Source of the DNA: UBA3824 sp017541145
GTDB taxonomy: Bacteria; Bacteroidota; Bacteroidia; Bacteroidales; UBA3824
Direction: 5' to 3'
Assembly: GCA_947168365.1 (NCBI GenBank)
Contig: CAMVLO010000006.1
Span: 1-64,000, forward strand
DNA length: 64,000 nt
Positions 54,450 through 63,695 of the stretch are shown here, one piece after another; position 1 is the first letter of the stretch; every line of letters starts with the position of its first letter. Under the pieces are notes generated by a model. That model was not told where the DNA came from. It searched no databases and was given only the letters and a program-made list of their open reading frames with translations. The position numbers were made by a program, and so were the translations under genes.

Positions 54450-55985
54450 TTAGTCAGCAATAAGATCGTTACCTGTCATCTCTTTAGGCTGCTCAAGACC
54501 CATGATGTGAAGGATAGAAGGAGCAACGTCAGCCAAAACACCTGATTTAACTTTAGCATTTTTGTTTTCTGTAACATAAATGAAAGGAACAGGATTGAGA
54601 GAGTGAGCTGTATTAGGAGTACCGTCAGCATTCAAAGCGTTGTCGGCATTACCGTGGTCAGCAATAATAACAGTCTCATAATCTTTGGCTTTAGCAGCTT
54701 CTACAACTTCTTTAACGCATTGGTCAACAGCTACAACAGCTTTTTCGATAGCAGAGTAAACTCCGGTGTGACCAACCATATCGCCGTTAGCAAAGTTAAC
54801 AACGATAAAATCGTATTTAGAAGTGTTGATAGCTTCTACCAATTTGTCTTTTACTTCAAAAGCAGACATCTCAGGTTTGAGGTCGTAAGTAGCAACTTTA
54901 GGAGATGCAACGAGGATTCTGTCTTCACCGTCGTAAGGAGTTTCACGACCACCGTTGAAGAAGAATGTAACGTGAGCATATTTCTCAGTTTCAGCAGTGT
55001 GAAGCTGTTTCAAACCTTTGGAAGCGAGGTATTCGCCCAAAGTATTTGTAACATTTTCTTTCGGATAGAGGATGTGAACGCCTTTGAAAGAAGCATCGTA
55101 AGGAGTCATGCAGTAATACTGAATATCATTGATTGTGTGCATGCCTTGTTCTTCCATATCCTGCTGAGAAAGAACGATTGTCAATTCTTTAGCACGGTCG
55201 TTTCTGTAATTGAAGAAAATTACAACATCGCCTTCTTTTATTGTACCGTCAACATTAGAATTGATCAACGGTTCCATAAATTCGTCAGTATTTTTATGTT
55301 CTTCAGTGTGAGAATCATAGCAAGACTGAACGCCTTCTACCATATCAGCTACTTTTCTACCTTTGCCGTTAACGATTTGATCGTAAGCAACTTTGATACG
55401 ATCCCAACGTTTATCACGGTCCATTGCGTAGAAACGGCCGATAATAGAAGCGATATAACCGCAACCAACTTGGTCGATATGTTTCTGAAGATCAGCGATA
55501 AAACCTTTACCACTCTTAGGGTCGGTATCACGACCGTCCATGAAACAGTGAACAAAAGTATTTTTTACGCCGTATTCTTTTGCAATATCAATAAGTTTGA
55601 ATAAGTGGTTCAAAGAAGAGTGAACACCGCCTGTAGAAGTCAAACCCATCAAATGGATGTTTTTACCATTTTTCTGAGCGTAACCGTAAGCTGACTGGAT
55701 TTCAGGATTCTGAAGAATAGAATTGTCGTTGCAAGCACGGTTGATTTTTACCAAGTCTTGATACACGATTCTACCGCCACCAATATTAAGGTGACCAACC
55801 TCAGAGTTACCCATCTGACCATCAGGAAGTCCGACGTTCTCACCGCAGGTCAAAAGCTGTGCGTGAGGATATGTGTTGTTCAAATAATCCATGTAAGGAG
55901 TTGATGTATTGTAAATTACATCGCCTTTACCTTTGTCACCGATTCCCCAACCATCGAGAATCATAAGAAGTGCTTTCTTAGCCAT
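54450..55985 (-). CDS. gpmI: 2,3-bisphosphoglycerate-independent phosphoglycerate mutase
   Basis: A 511-residue metalloenzyme of glycolysis that interconverts 3- and 2-phosphoglycerate. It starts with LLMILDGWG (metal site), has the phosphorylated Ser61 in MGNSEVGHLNIGGGR, HCFMDGRDTDPKSG and IIGRFYAMDRDKRWDR in the transferase domain, and FANGDMVGHTG and IIADHGNADN as C-terminal metal sites. Length is normal. It lies downstream of porZ but has its own promoter. Confidence 0.97.
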   Translation of the reverse strand: MAKKALLMILDGWGIGDKGKGDVIYNTSTPYMDYLNNTYPHAQLLTCGENVGLPDGQMGNSEVGHLNIGGGRIVYQDLVKINRACNDNSILQNPEIQSAYGYAQKNGKNIHLMGLTSTGGVHSSLNHLFKLIDIAKEYGVKNTFVHCFMDGRDTDPKSGKGFIADLQKHIDQVGCGYIASIIGRFYAMDRDKRWDRIKVAYDQIVNGKGRKVADMVEGVQSCYDSHTEEHKNTDEFMEPLINSNVDGTIKEGDVVIFFNYRNDRAKELTIVLSQQDMEEQGMHTINDIQYYCMTPYDASFKGVHILYPKENVTNTLGEYLASKGLKQLHTAETEKYAHVTFFFNGGRETPYDGEDRILVASPKVATYDLKPEMSAFEVKDKLVEAINTSKYDFIVVNFANGDMVGHTGVYSAIEKAVVAVDQCVKEVVEAAKAKDYETVIIADHGNADNALNADGTPNTAHSLNPVPFIYVTENKNAKVKSGVLADVAPSILHIMGLEQPKEMTGNDLIAD

Positions 55986-56020
55986 AGTGATTTTATATGT
56001 TTTTTTAATTTTACCAACCG

Positions 56021-56051
56021 CAAAAGTAAAAATTTATTTTACCATCAACAA
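56021..56051 (-). promoter_or_regulatory. Promoter of gpmI
   Basis: TACTTTTG on the minus strand (56028-56021) with TTG at 56051-56049, spacer 20 nt, overlapping the 3-prime end of porZ. Confidence 0.6.
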
Positions 56052-57914
56052 CTTTTTTACGGTTGTATTTTTAGTATTTAACGAACTGATAAAGATAAGG
56101 TAAACTCCGGTAGAACATCGATGACCATTTTGATTGGTCCCGTCCCAAAAAATTTTTCCGCCTTCGCTTACTGTTTTGTAAACCAAATTTCCCGCAATAT
56201 CTGTGATTCTGATATCACAATTTTCTTCCAAACCCGAAATACAAATTTCGCCGTCAAAATCGGGACGTACCGGATTAGGGAATACTTTTACTGAACTTAA
56301 ATTTTCTTGTGTTTCTTGTGTATCAGTAAGATAAGATGCCAAACCGCAATTGGTTTTGATGTAAACTTCACCGGTTTTCGGAATATATTTCATCATAAAA
56401 ACCGAATCACCCGGCAGTCCGGAATTACTTTCGTTGAAATGAAATTCTTCCTCCGAACCGCTTTCGTTGACCACAAAAACACCGGAATTCAACGTAGAAA
56501 TCCATTTCCGCTGTTTGGAATCGCATTCTATTGCCGTAATATATTTGCTACTGAGCAAATACTGCGAATAATCGCCGTCATGCTCCGAAGTTTCTGTAAT
56601 TATGGGTTTTACAAAAAAATAATTATCTGTAAAAACGGATTCCGGATTAGAAATTGTTGCAACTCCCTTGTTAGTGCCAATCCAGACGCGCCCGTTGTTG
56701 TCGAGACTCAATGCCGTTACTTTGTTTCCTATGCGTTCACCACCAGAATTTTTCGGATAAAACAACACTGTTTTGTCGTCAGAAAAGTCCGTCGGAGTAG
56801 AATTTAAGTCAACAGCAAAAATTCCAGCCGCACCTGCCGAAATCCAAAATACATAATCCGAAACTTTTAGTATTTTGTTGACAGAAAGATATTTCAACGG
56901 TTCAAAACTTGTAGCAACATGCCAATTACCATTATGGTCAAAAACCGAAACTTGTCCATTCATCAAAATAAACAAGTCGCCTTCGGGAGTACAATTCATA
57001 TCCAAAATCTTATCAGTTAAATAATAGGAATTTGCATATTGTGATTTCAACTGATGATTTAGATATTCGTAAAGCATTCCGTTTTCAGAACCGAGAAAAA
57101 TATGATTACTATTGTACGGATTATAAAAAGCACAAGTAAAATTCTGATTATCGGAATTTATGATATTGATAATTGTAGAACCCGAAACTTCTGAAAAATA
57201 TTCGGACGAAAGCGCAATTTTACCGTCAGATTGTGCGATGTGATAAATGCTATCGCTTTTCAACTGATTGTTTACCAAATTGTTGTAACCATCAACAGGA
57301 ATATCCGATGGAAAAACCCACGAAAAATCATCTGAAATTTTCCACCGTTCGGGGTCTTGGATATTTACATCGTTGATATTTACGGAATAAATATGATGCG
57401 ATGTTTGAGAAAAGATTTTGTTTTGGTATATCGTTGACTTTTTGATTGTTTCACCGAAAAAACATACAGCGGAGACTTCTTGTTTTTTTACATCAATTAG
57501 CGATACGCCCATCTCCAACGATGCCACAATGAAATCTCCGCTGCAAGTAAGATGATGTATATTTCTGTTATTCAGATTACTACCAAAAGTAATATCTTGA
57601 ATTGTAAAAAGTTTTCCATTGCTACAAATATCAAGACTTCCGTTTTTGTAAGCGATTGCGAAATATTTTCCGTCCTCATCGGCACAAGATGCAGAAATAT
57701 TTGCAGAACTTAGTCCGGAAGTTTTGTTAAGGTACTGAATTTCGGAATCTTCGTCAATAATGAAAGCACAATAATTGCAAACACAAAGTTTTTTTGCGCC
57801 GAAATTGTGGACTTCTTTTACAGTATTGAAACTTTGACGTTCCGTCCATTGAGCCAACGCACTGAAACGAAAAGATGTCAACAACAATAAAATCATAAAA
57901 AGTGCTTTCATCAC
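56034..57914 (-). CDS. porZ: PorZ-like T9SS protein (beta-propellers plus sorting domain)
   Basis: A 626-residue exported protein. A signal peptide (about 1-22) is followed by repeated short beta-propeller-like units (for example KYFAIAYKNGSLDI near 70 and NGRVWIGTNKGVATI near 400) and a C-terminal type A sorting domain (KVFPNPVRPDFDG, then DIRITDIAGNLVYK, GVYLIFISS, and a basic end). This layout matches PorZ, a surface component of the T9SS attachment complex that presents anionic LPS to the sortase PorU. It lies 9 nt after ruvC. A different two-component-type propeller protein is possible. Confidence 0.75.
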   Translation of the reverse strand: MMKALFMILLLLTSFRFSALAQWTERQSFNTVKEVHNFGAKKLCVCNYCAFIIDEDSEIQYLNKTSGLSSANISASCADEDGKYFAIAYKNGSLDICSNGKLFTIQDITFGSNLNNRNIHHLTCSGDFIVASLEMGVSLIDVKKQEVSAVCFFGETIKKSTIYQNKIFSQTSHHIYSVNINDVNIQDPERWKISDDFSWVFPSDIPVDGYNNLVNNQLKSDSIYHIAQSDGKIALSSEYFSEVSGSTIINIINSDNQNFTCAFYNPYNSNHIFLGSENGMLYEYLNHQLKSQYANSYYLTDKILDMNCTPEGDLFILMNGQVSVFDHNGNWHVATSFEPLKYLSVNKILKVSDYVFWISAGAAGIFAVDLNSTPTDFSDDKTVLFYPKNSGGERIGNKVTALSLDNNGRVWIGTNKGVATISNPESVFTDNYFFVKPIITETSEHDGDYSQYLLSSKYITAIECDSKQRKWISTLNSGVFVVNESGSEEEFHFNESNSGLPGDSVFMMKYIPKTGEVYIKTNCGLASYLTDTQETQENLSSVKVFPNPVRPDFDGEICISGLEENCDIRITDIAGNLVYKTVSEGGKIFWDGTNQNGHRCSTGVYLIFISSLNTKNTTVKKLLMVK

Positions 57915-57923
57915 AAAAACGAA

Positions 57924-58469
57924 CTAATTTTTAACAATTCTGCCCGGATTGTTGGCAATAAATGCTTCCCACGAATTGCCGCCTGATTTTATATTCGGCA
58001 AACGTTTTTGATAATGATGACAGACCGCAACAGCCAAAGCATCAGTAGCATCAAACTTGTCGGGAACTTCATCGAGTTTCAACATCCCGATAAGCATACG
58101 CGCGACTTGCTCTTTGGTAGCGTTGCCATAACCGGTAACAGCGAGTTTAATTTTTCGCGGTTCATACTCAAAAATAGTTACGCCGTAATTTACTGCCGCA
58201 GCAATTGCAACACCCTGAGCGCGACCAAGTTTCAACATACTTTGAGCATTTTTCTCGTAAAACTGCGCTTCAATAGCCAATTCGTCCGGCTTGTAACTTT
58301 TACAAAGTCCGATTACACGGTCGAAAATCATCTTGAGTTTCAGATATTTGTCTTCCACTTTATGAAGGTCAAGAATTCCGATTGCCAAACATTTAATTTT
58401 CGAACCTTCGGATTCTATAATTCCATAACCCATAAAGTTAGTACCGGGGTCTATTCCAAGAATTACCAT
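57924..58469 (-). CDS. ruvC: Holliday junction resolvase RuvC
   Basis: A 181-residue nuclease with the catalytic acidic residues in ILGIDPGTNFMGYG (Asp7), LAIEAQFYEKNAQSMLKLG (Glu) and KFDATDALAVAVCHH (two Asp). It resolves Holliday junctions with RuvAB during recombination. Length is typical. The gene lies 3 nt after the polyprenyl synthetase gene and 9 nt before porZ, so the three form one operon. Confidence 0.96.
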   Translation of the reverse strand: MVILGIDPGTNFMGYGIIESEGSKIKCLAIGILDLHKVEDKYLKLKMIFDRVIGLCKSYKPDELAIEAQFYEKNAQSMLKLGRAQGVAIAAAVNYGVTIFEYEPRKIKLAVTGYGNATKEQVARMLIGMLKLDEVPDKFDATDALAVAVCHHYQKRLPNIKSGGNSWEAFIANNPGRIVKN

Positions 58470-58472
58470 TTT

Positions 58473-59441
58473 TTAGCTGATACGAACACGAAGTTTTTCA
58501 ACAAAATTTTTCAAAACATCAAGATTCTTGAGATTGAGAGAATCCAATTTGTCGTAAGCCTTTTGGTAATAATCATTTACAAGGTTTTGACAATACTCGT
58601 CAACTTTGTATTTGGCAAAATATTCTTTGGCTTTGTTGTGTTTGTCTTGGAACGATAAATCTTTTGTCTTATAGAAATTTATCCATTCTTGTTTCTTGTT
58701 TTCCTCAATAAAATCCAAAGTTTTGATGTAGAAAATAGTTTTCTTACATTCATTTACATCGCCGCCAACCGGTTTTCCTAAGATTTCCGGAGTAGAATAA
58801 TTGTCAAGATAATCGTCTTGAAGTTGGAAAGCAAGTCCTACAAGAATACCCGCATCGTAAATAGTTTGAGCCTGTTGCTCGGTAGCTCCGCCGATTAACG
58901 CACCGATTTTGAGACAAGCCGCCGGAAGTACTGCCGTTTTCAGACGTATCATTTCCAAATAATCTTGCTCTTTGGTATCGTCTTGATTCTCAAAATCCAT
59001 ATCATATTGTTGACCTTCACAAACTTCGATAGCAGTTTTATGATACAAATTCATAATCTCGGTACGAAGTTCAGCCGGAGATTCCATAACAAGCTGTGAT
59101 GCGATATAACACATCCCGTCGCCCGAAAGTATAGCGACATTATCGTTCCATTTGGCATTTACGGTCGGCTTTTTACGACGCAAATTGCTATGGTCCATAA
59201 TATCATCGTGAAGAAGTGTAAAATTATGAAAAACTTCCATTCCGATAGCGGGACGAACTGCTTTTGAAACATCGTCGCTAAAAAGATTGCAAGCCATAAG
59301 AGTAAAAACAGGACGCATTCTCTTGCCTCCCAAAGAGAGTATATATCTTACCGGATCATAAAAATTCTTAGGTTCAAGGGGAAGATTAAGATTTTTAATT
59401 GCATCTTCCACCATAAGACGTAATTCTTCAAATGTTTTCAT
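58473..59441 (-). CDS. Polyprenyl (isoprenyl diphosphate) synthetase
   Basis: A 322-residue trans-prenyltransferase. The first Asp-rich motif is LLHDDIMDHSNLRRKKPT and the second is FQLQDDYLDNYS; GGKRMRP near residue 36 binds isopentenyl diphosphate. It condenses farnesyl or geranyl precursors with isopentenyl diphosphate. The exact chain length (geranylgeranyl, farnesyl or octaprenyl) cannot be read from sequence with confidence. It uses IspG-derived precursors and is the first gene of the operon with ruvC and porZ. Confidence 0.93.
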   Translation of the reverse strand: MKTFEELRLMVEDAIKNLNLPLEPKNFYDPVRYILSLGGKRMRPVFTLMACNLFSDDVSKAVRPAIGMEVFHNFTLLHDDIMDHSNLRRKKPTVNAKWNDNVAILSGDGMCYIASQLVMESPAELRTEIMNLYHKTAIEVCEGQQYDMDFENQDDTKEQDYLEMIRLKTAVLPAACLKIGALIGGATEQQAQTIYDAGILVGLAFQLQDDYLDNYSTPEILGKPVGGDVNECKKTIFYIKTLDFIEENKKQEWINFYKTKDLSFQDKHNKAKEYFAKYKVDEYCQNLVNDYYQKAYDKLDSLNLKNLDVLKNFVEKLRVRIS

Positions 59442-59461
59442 ATTCTAAATTTTTTACAGAG

Positions 59462-59469
59462 CAAAGATA
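59462..59469 (-). promoter_or_regulatory. -7 box of the polyprenyl synthetase-ruvC-porZ operon
   Basis: TATCTTTG on the minus strand, about 20 nt before the start at 59441. The -33 box is not clear. Confidence 0.5.
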
Positions 59470-59514
59470 AAATATTTTTTGGTAAAAATAGAGCGAAAAA
59501 TCAAAACGTAAAAA

Positions 59515-59546
59515 AAGCGGTCTCCAAAAAAATCCGGAAACCGCTT
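59515..59546 (-). terminator. Orphan terminator-like hairpin in a divergent gap
   Basis: Arms 59515-59521 and 59540-59546 (AAGCGGT and its complement), with extra inner pairs; on the minus strand a run of seven T follows. No annotated minus-strand gene reads into it. Confidence 0.5.
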
Positions 59547-59973
59547 GTTTTCATTTTATTAATTTACAATAGGTTGTTTTTTTTAAAATACGTAGTTTCT
59601 TCTCTAATTGTTAAATCTTTAATACTTATTATGTTTCTTACAATTATATCTAAATAATAGTAAAAAAAGGTTTAGGTAATTTTTTATATTTACTATTTTT
59701 TGAGTTAAAAGATTTCAGGTAAAATATGTTAATAAATAATAGTTTAATTGTTTTAAGTTGTTACAAAAAAAAACTGTTAATAAATTTGATCAAGGTTTAT
59801 TCTAGCATTTTATTAAGTTAATTAGTTTGTAGTTGTTATCGTTTGACATTACAAATGTATGTAATAATATCAAAACAGCACTCATTCATTTTGTTCATTT
59901 TGAAAATCAACCTTAACATCTTGAAATTCTGAAAATTAAGAGCTAAAAATTTTCAATATTAAAGATTTTTCTG

Positions 59974-60004
59974 TTGATTTTTTCTCGAAAAAAATATACC
60001 TTTG
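59974..60004 (+). promoter_or_regulatory. Promoter of the Rpn-family gene
   Basis: TTG at 59974-59976 and TACCTTTG at 59997-60004 with a 20-nt spacer. The longest open frame starts at this same TTG, which rules it out as the translation start. Confidence 0.75.
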
Positions 60005-60033
60005 CTGTTGATAATCAAAAAAACGGTACAATT

Positions 60034-60891
60034 ATGCCAAAATATCTTGACCCGAAGGCGGATTTAACCTTCAAGAAAATATTCGGACAGCACAAACATC
60101 TGGTGATGAGCCTTTTGAATGCGTTGTTGCCATTACCCGACGATATGGAAATTAAGTCGGTTGAATATCTTACACCCGAAAACATCCCCGACACTCCGGC
60201 AAAAAAATATTCTATTGTTGATGTGTATTGTACAGACAATTACAAAAGAAATTTTATTGTTGAAATGCAATCGTATTGGAACACGGAATTTTTTGCCCGT
60301 ACGTTGTTTAATGCAGCATCAGTTTATACCAAGCAGTTGAAAAAAGGGATGTCATTCAGCGACTTGAAAGATGTATACGCATTGAGCCTTGTAAACGATA
60401 AAAAAGGTTTTAACTACGGCGACAAAGAATATATTCAGGAGTATTATCTTACTAACAAACAACATGAGAAAGATAAACGCACAGATATTTCAATGGTGTT
60501 TATTGTACTGCCAAATTTCAAACCACAGAATCGTGCCGTAAAAAAAATGCACGACCTTTGGCTCAAGTTTTTAACCGAAATAGATGAAAATACTATAGAT
60601 GCAGCCCCTGAACTTATTGAAAACAAAGAGACTAATGAAGCATTAGAAATGTTGCGAGCTTCGGCATTCACCGACGAAGAGATGATGGCATACGAAAAAT
60701 ATTGGCTTGATGTCAGCACAGAAAAATCTGCTTTGGAACACGAGCGTGAAGAAGGTCGTGCTGAAGGTCGTGCTGAAGGAGAACAATCAAAAGCCATATC
60801 CATCGCCCGCATGATGAAAGCCGATGGCGAACCTGTTGAAAAAATAATAAAATATTCCGGTCTTACCGCTGAAGAAATTTCTAATTTATAA
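60034..60891 (+). CDS. Rpn family recombination-promoting nuclease (PD-(D/E)xK)
   Basis: A 285-residue protein starting MPKYLDPKADLTFKKIFGQ, the classical start of Rpn/transposase_31-type proteins. The nuclease core shows SIVDVYC (Asp) and NFIVEMQ (Glu-x-Gln). The C-terminal end has an AEGRAEGRAEGE-type repeat and a helical IARMMKADGEPVEKIIKYSGL segment, also usual. Rpn proteins promote recombination and some have roles in phage defence. The start at 60034 is set by the promoter. A GldM-domain gene follows 25 nt later. Confidence 0.92.
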   Translation: MPKYLDPKADLTFKKIFGQHKHLVMSLLNALLPLPDDMEIKSVEYLTPENIPDTPAKKYSIVDVYCTDNYKRNFIVEMQSYWNTEFFARTLFNAASVYTKQLKKGMSFSDLKDVYALSLVNDKKGFNYGDKEYIQEYYLTNKQHEKDKRTDISMVFIVLPNFKPQNRAVKKMHDLWLKFLTEIDENTIDAAPELIENKETNEALEMLRASAFTDEEMMAYEKYWLDVSTEKSALEHEREEGRAEGRAEGEQSKAISIARMMKADGEPVEKIIKYSGLTAEEISNL

Positions 60892-60916
60892 AAAAAACAA
60901 TAAAATAAATTCCGAT

Positions 60917-62335
60917 ATGGAAAATAAATCCATAATAATTTATATAATTTTAGGACTGATTGGTCTATTATGTATATGGAACTATTTAAGAAGAAAAAAT
61001 TTTCAAGAGTCTGAAAAAAAATATACAACAGAAGTAAACATAAAACATGATTCTTTGGTTTCTTGTTGCCGTTCTTCAATTTCAGAAGGAAATCTAATAC
61101 GAGCAAAAGAATTAGTTTATGAAATTAAAAAATTTGAATCTAACTTCTTGTATTCAGCTTATATACAAAACCGTATAGATACTGCGAAAATAATTTCTGA
61201 GATTGAAGCAAAACGTATAAACTTGAGAAATGATAGAATCAAGAAAAAAAATTTAGTTTCATCAACAAGAAAATTCTGTGTAAATTTTCCTGATTCTGCA
61301 ATTAATCATTTATCGAAAGATAATTATGAACAATGGTATACCAAAGATTATGAATATTCGATATCCGATGCTGTCTTATCAGAAGATTCCGGCTTCGACG
61401 AGTATGAATTGAAAAACTTTCAGTTTAGAGACTTAGGTTTGAAATTGATTGATGAAAAAGATTACGATTTGGACGGACATCCTGCAAAAATTTATCATAC
61501 AAAATTTCGTGATAAAAATATACATCTTTTCATTTGCGTTGCAAATATCAACACCTATCAACAATATTTACTTTTTTCCAAAGAAATGGGGGAAATTAAT
61601 AAAATAACAAAAAAGAGTTACGATTTTTTCGATTCATTTGTATTGCTTAGCGACGAAAATACTACTGTTAAAAAATCAGTAAAAGACCAACCAATAAACA
61701 ACGCTTTGATTGAAAGTACAAAAAAAATTATTGAAAACAATCTCGAAAATGTCGAAAAGAAACAAGAAGTTATAATTACTTCCCAAAATAATGATGTATT
61801 GTATATTGGTGTACCCAATCCTCTTGAAATTACTGCTCCCGGCATAGAACCGGAAAATATTTATGCGGAGATTTCAAAAGGATCTATTACACGAAAAAAA
61901 TCTTCACAATGGATTGCCAACTGCAAAAATCAAGGAGTTGTAACTATATCTTGTTATTCCAAAAACGATAAGAAACTACTTGCTGACAAAAAATTCACTG
62001 CTAAATATGTACCTAACCCGATAGCTTATTTATCGTACAAAGATTCAGAATACTATGACGGTAAAATATCAAAAGATAAATTGAAGGAAATAACCGAAAT
62101 AAAAACTAAAATTCCGAATTTCTCATTAGATTTCAACTATCATATCATAGAGTATACATTGGTAATAAATCAGCAAACTTATGTAAGCCATACCGCTGCA
62201 ATAACTGCTCAACAAAAAGAATGTATCGATAAACTAAAATCCGGAGATGTTATTACGTTCAAAAATATCAAAGTAAAAGCTGTTGACGGAAGAACACCAT
62301 TCGTCATCGGATCTTTGTGTTTTACAATCGAATAA
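60917..62335 (+). CDS. Membrane-anchored protein with a GldM C-terminal-type domain
   Basis: A 472-residue protein with one N-terminal membrane segment (about 6-22), a charged helical stretch to about 130, an unrecognised middle domain (about 130-285) and a C-terminal part resembling the last domains of GldM/PorM: DVLYIGVPNPLEITAPGI, GVVTISCYS, VPNPIAYL and a late DGRTPFVIGSLCFTI. GldM is the inner-membrane motor shaft protein of T9SS, but here the protein is not next to gldK, gldL or gldN and its N-terminal half differs. It may be a GldM-derived protein of unknown role. Confidence 0.78.
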   Translation: MENKSIIIYIILGLIGLLCIWNYLRRKNFQESEKKYTTEVNIKHDSLVSCCRSSISEGNLIRAKELVYEIKKFESNFLYSAYIQNRIDTAKIISEIEAKRINLRNDRIKKKNLVSSTRKFCVNFPDSAINHLSKDNYEQWYTKDYEYSISDAVLSEDSGFDEYELKNFQFRDLGLKLIDEKDYDLDGHPAKIYHTKFRDKNIHLFICVANINTYQQYLLFSKEMGEINKITKKSYDFFDSFVLLSDENTTVKKSVKDQPINNALIESTKKIIENNLENVEKKQEVIITSQNNDVLYIGVPNPLEITAPGIEPENIYAEISKGSITRKKSSQWIANCKNQGVVTISCYSKNDKKLLADKKFTAKYVPNPIAYLSYKDSEYYDGKISKDKLKEITEIKTKIPNFSLDFNYHIIEYTLVINQQTYVSHTAAITAQQKECIDKLKSGDVITFKNIKVKAVDGRTPFVIGSLCFTIE

Positions 62336-62339
62336 AAAT

Positions 62340-62389
62340 AAAGACTGTCACAAAATGGTATTAAAATCATACCTTACGTGGCAGTCTTT
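62340..62389. terminator. Bidirectional terminator between the GldM-like gene and the alcohol dehydrogenase gene
   Basis: Twelve-nt arms (62340-62351 and 62378-62389) with one wobble pair and a second small hairpin in the loop; T-rich on both outgoing strands. Confidence 0.78.
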
Positions 62390-62423
62390 AAATATTTCTT
62401 ATTGTTTTAACTACGGGATTGTA

Positions 62424-63578
62424 TTAAGCCAATCTGCTGCGAAGAATCTTTTCTACATGATCATAAGTTACAATACCGTGTTCTCCAAGTACAGCACCAC
62501 GCTCACGGAATCTTCTAACAATCTCGTTGATAACATCATCTCCAATATTATAATCGGACAATAATGTTTTGATTCCCAACGATTGGAAGAATTTTTCTGT
62601 AGCGTCGATAGTCTTGTCAACTATTTCGTCATCGGTACCGGCTGTAATATTAAACACATTCTTACCAAGCATTATAATTTTTGCTTTCTTAGGTTCGCGC
62701 ATTACTTTCATTGTGCCGGGCAAAACAATTGCAAGTGTTACACCGTGATCCAATCCGCAAAGCGCAGTCAATTCGTGTCCGATCATGTGAGTAGACCAGT
62801 CTTGATTGACACCCGGCGAAATAAAGAAATTCAATGCACAGGTAGCAGCCCACATATAATTTGCACATGAATCATAATCGGGTCTGTCAACCAAAACTTT
62901 CGGAGCAGTCTCAACAATAGTTTTCATTACACCTTCAGCCCAACGGTCTTGTATCGGTGTATTGATATCGTCTGTAAGATATTGTTCAATTACATGGATA
63001 AAACTGTCTGCCAATCCGTTGGCTTTCTGACGTTTTGGAATAGAATATACTACTTCGGGATCAAGGATTGAAAATACCGGATATACCTTTGGTGAACCGA
63101 AATCGAATTTTTCTTTGGTAGCACGGCGCGAAATCACAGCATTTGAATTCATCTCGCTACCGGTAGCCGGCATTGTTAAAACGCTTGCAAGCGGCAAACA
63201 ATCGTTCGGAATTTGTTTTTTGGTGAGGATTTCCCATTCATCTCCTTGGTATTCTACTGCTGCGGCAATAAATTTGGTTCCGTCAATTACAGAGCCGCCA
63301 CCTACTGCCAACAAAAATCCGACGCCCTCTTTACGGCAAATATCTACGGCTTTCATCAATGTATCGAAATCCGGATTCGGTTCTATACCGCCAAATTCAA
63401 TTACAGTAAAACCTTCAAGGGCTTTTTTTACTTGATCGTATACGCCGTTTTTCTTGATAGAGCCACCGCCGTATGTCATCATGATTTTTTCGCCTTTGTA
63501 GAGTAATTCACTCAATTGGGCGATTGTTCCTTTTCCAAAAACTATTTTGGTAGGATTCTGAAATACGAAATTGTTCAT
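62424..63578 (-). CDS. Iron-containing alcohol dehydrogenase (YqhD/BDH type)
   Basis: A 384-residue group III alcohol dehydrogenase. The nucleotide-binding region is AVGGGSVIDGTKFIA near residue 94. Metal ligands are in ANGLADSFIHVIEQYL (Asp, His) and HMIGHELTALCGLDHG (two His). This form matches YqhD/butanol dehydrogenase-like enzymes that reduce aldehydes with NAD(P)H. The start at 63578 (MNNFVFQNPTK) is used because the upstream in-frame codon at 63644 lies inside the promoter. It is a single-gene unit. Confidence 0.94.
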   Translation of the reverse strand: MNNFVFQNPTKIVFGKGTIAQLSELLYKGEKIMMTYGGGSIKKNGVYDQVKKALEGFTVIEFGGIEPNPDFDTLMKAVDICRKEGVGFLLAVGGGSVIDGTKFIAAAVEYQGDEWEILTKKQIPNDCLPLASVLTMPATGSEMNSNAVISRRATKEKFDFGSPKVYPVFSILDPEVVYSIPKRQKANGLADSFIHVIEQYLTDDINTPIQDRWAEGVMKTIVETAPKVLVDRPDYDSCANYMWAATCALNFFISPGVNQDWSTHMIGHELTALCGLDHGVTLAIVLPGTMKVMREPKKAKIIMLGKNVFNITAGTDDEIVDKTIDATEKFFQSLGIKTLLSDYNIGDDVINEIVRRFRERGAVLGEHGIVTYDHVEKILRSRLA

Positions 63579-63615
63579 TTGTTTGGTTTGAATTAAATTA
63601 TAGTTTCTTCGGTCA

Positions 63616-63645
63616 CAAATGTAATAAAAAAAGTTATAAACCAAA
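63616..63645 (-). promoter_or_regulatory. Promoter of the alcohol dehydrogenase gene
   Basis: TTTG (63645-63642) and TACATTTG (63623-63616) on the minus strand with an 18-nt spacer. Confidence 0.65.
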
Positions 63646-63695
63646 ATTCACGGTATTTTTTTATAAAAATATTTTTTCTAACAAATACAAAAAAA

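Larger units (their letters stand above)
59442..60033. other. 592-nt divergent intergenic region
   Basis: It separates the minus-strand polyprenyl synthetase operon from the plus-strand Rpn gene. It has a -7 box for the synthetase (59462-59469), a terminator-like hairpin (59515-59546), about 420 nt of very A/T-rich DNA with no gene seen, and a strong promoter for the Rpn gene (59974-60004). Confidence 0.7.

Noticed and set aside
54603..55604. 333-codon open frame opposite gpmI
   Set aside because: It lies wholly inside the well-supported gpmI gene on the other strand, and its product shows no family features.
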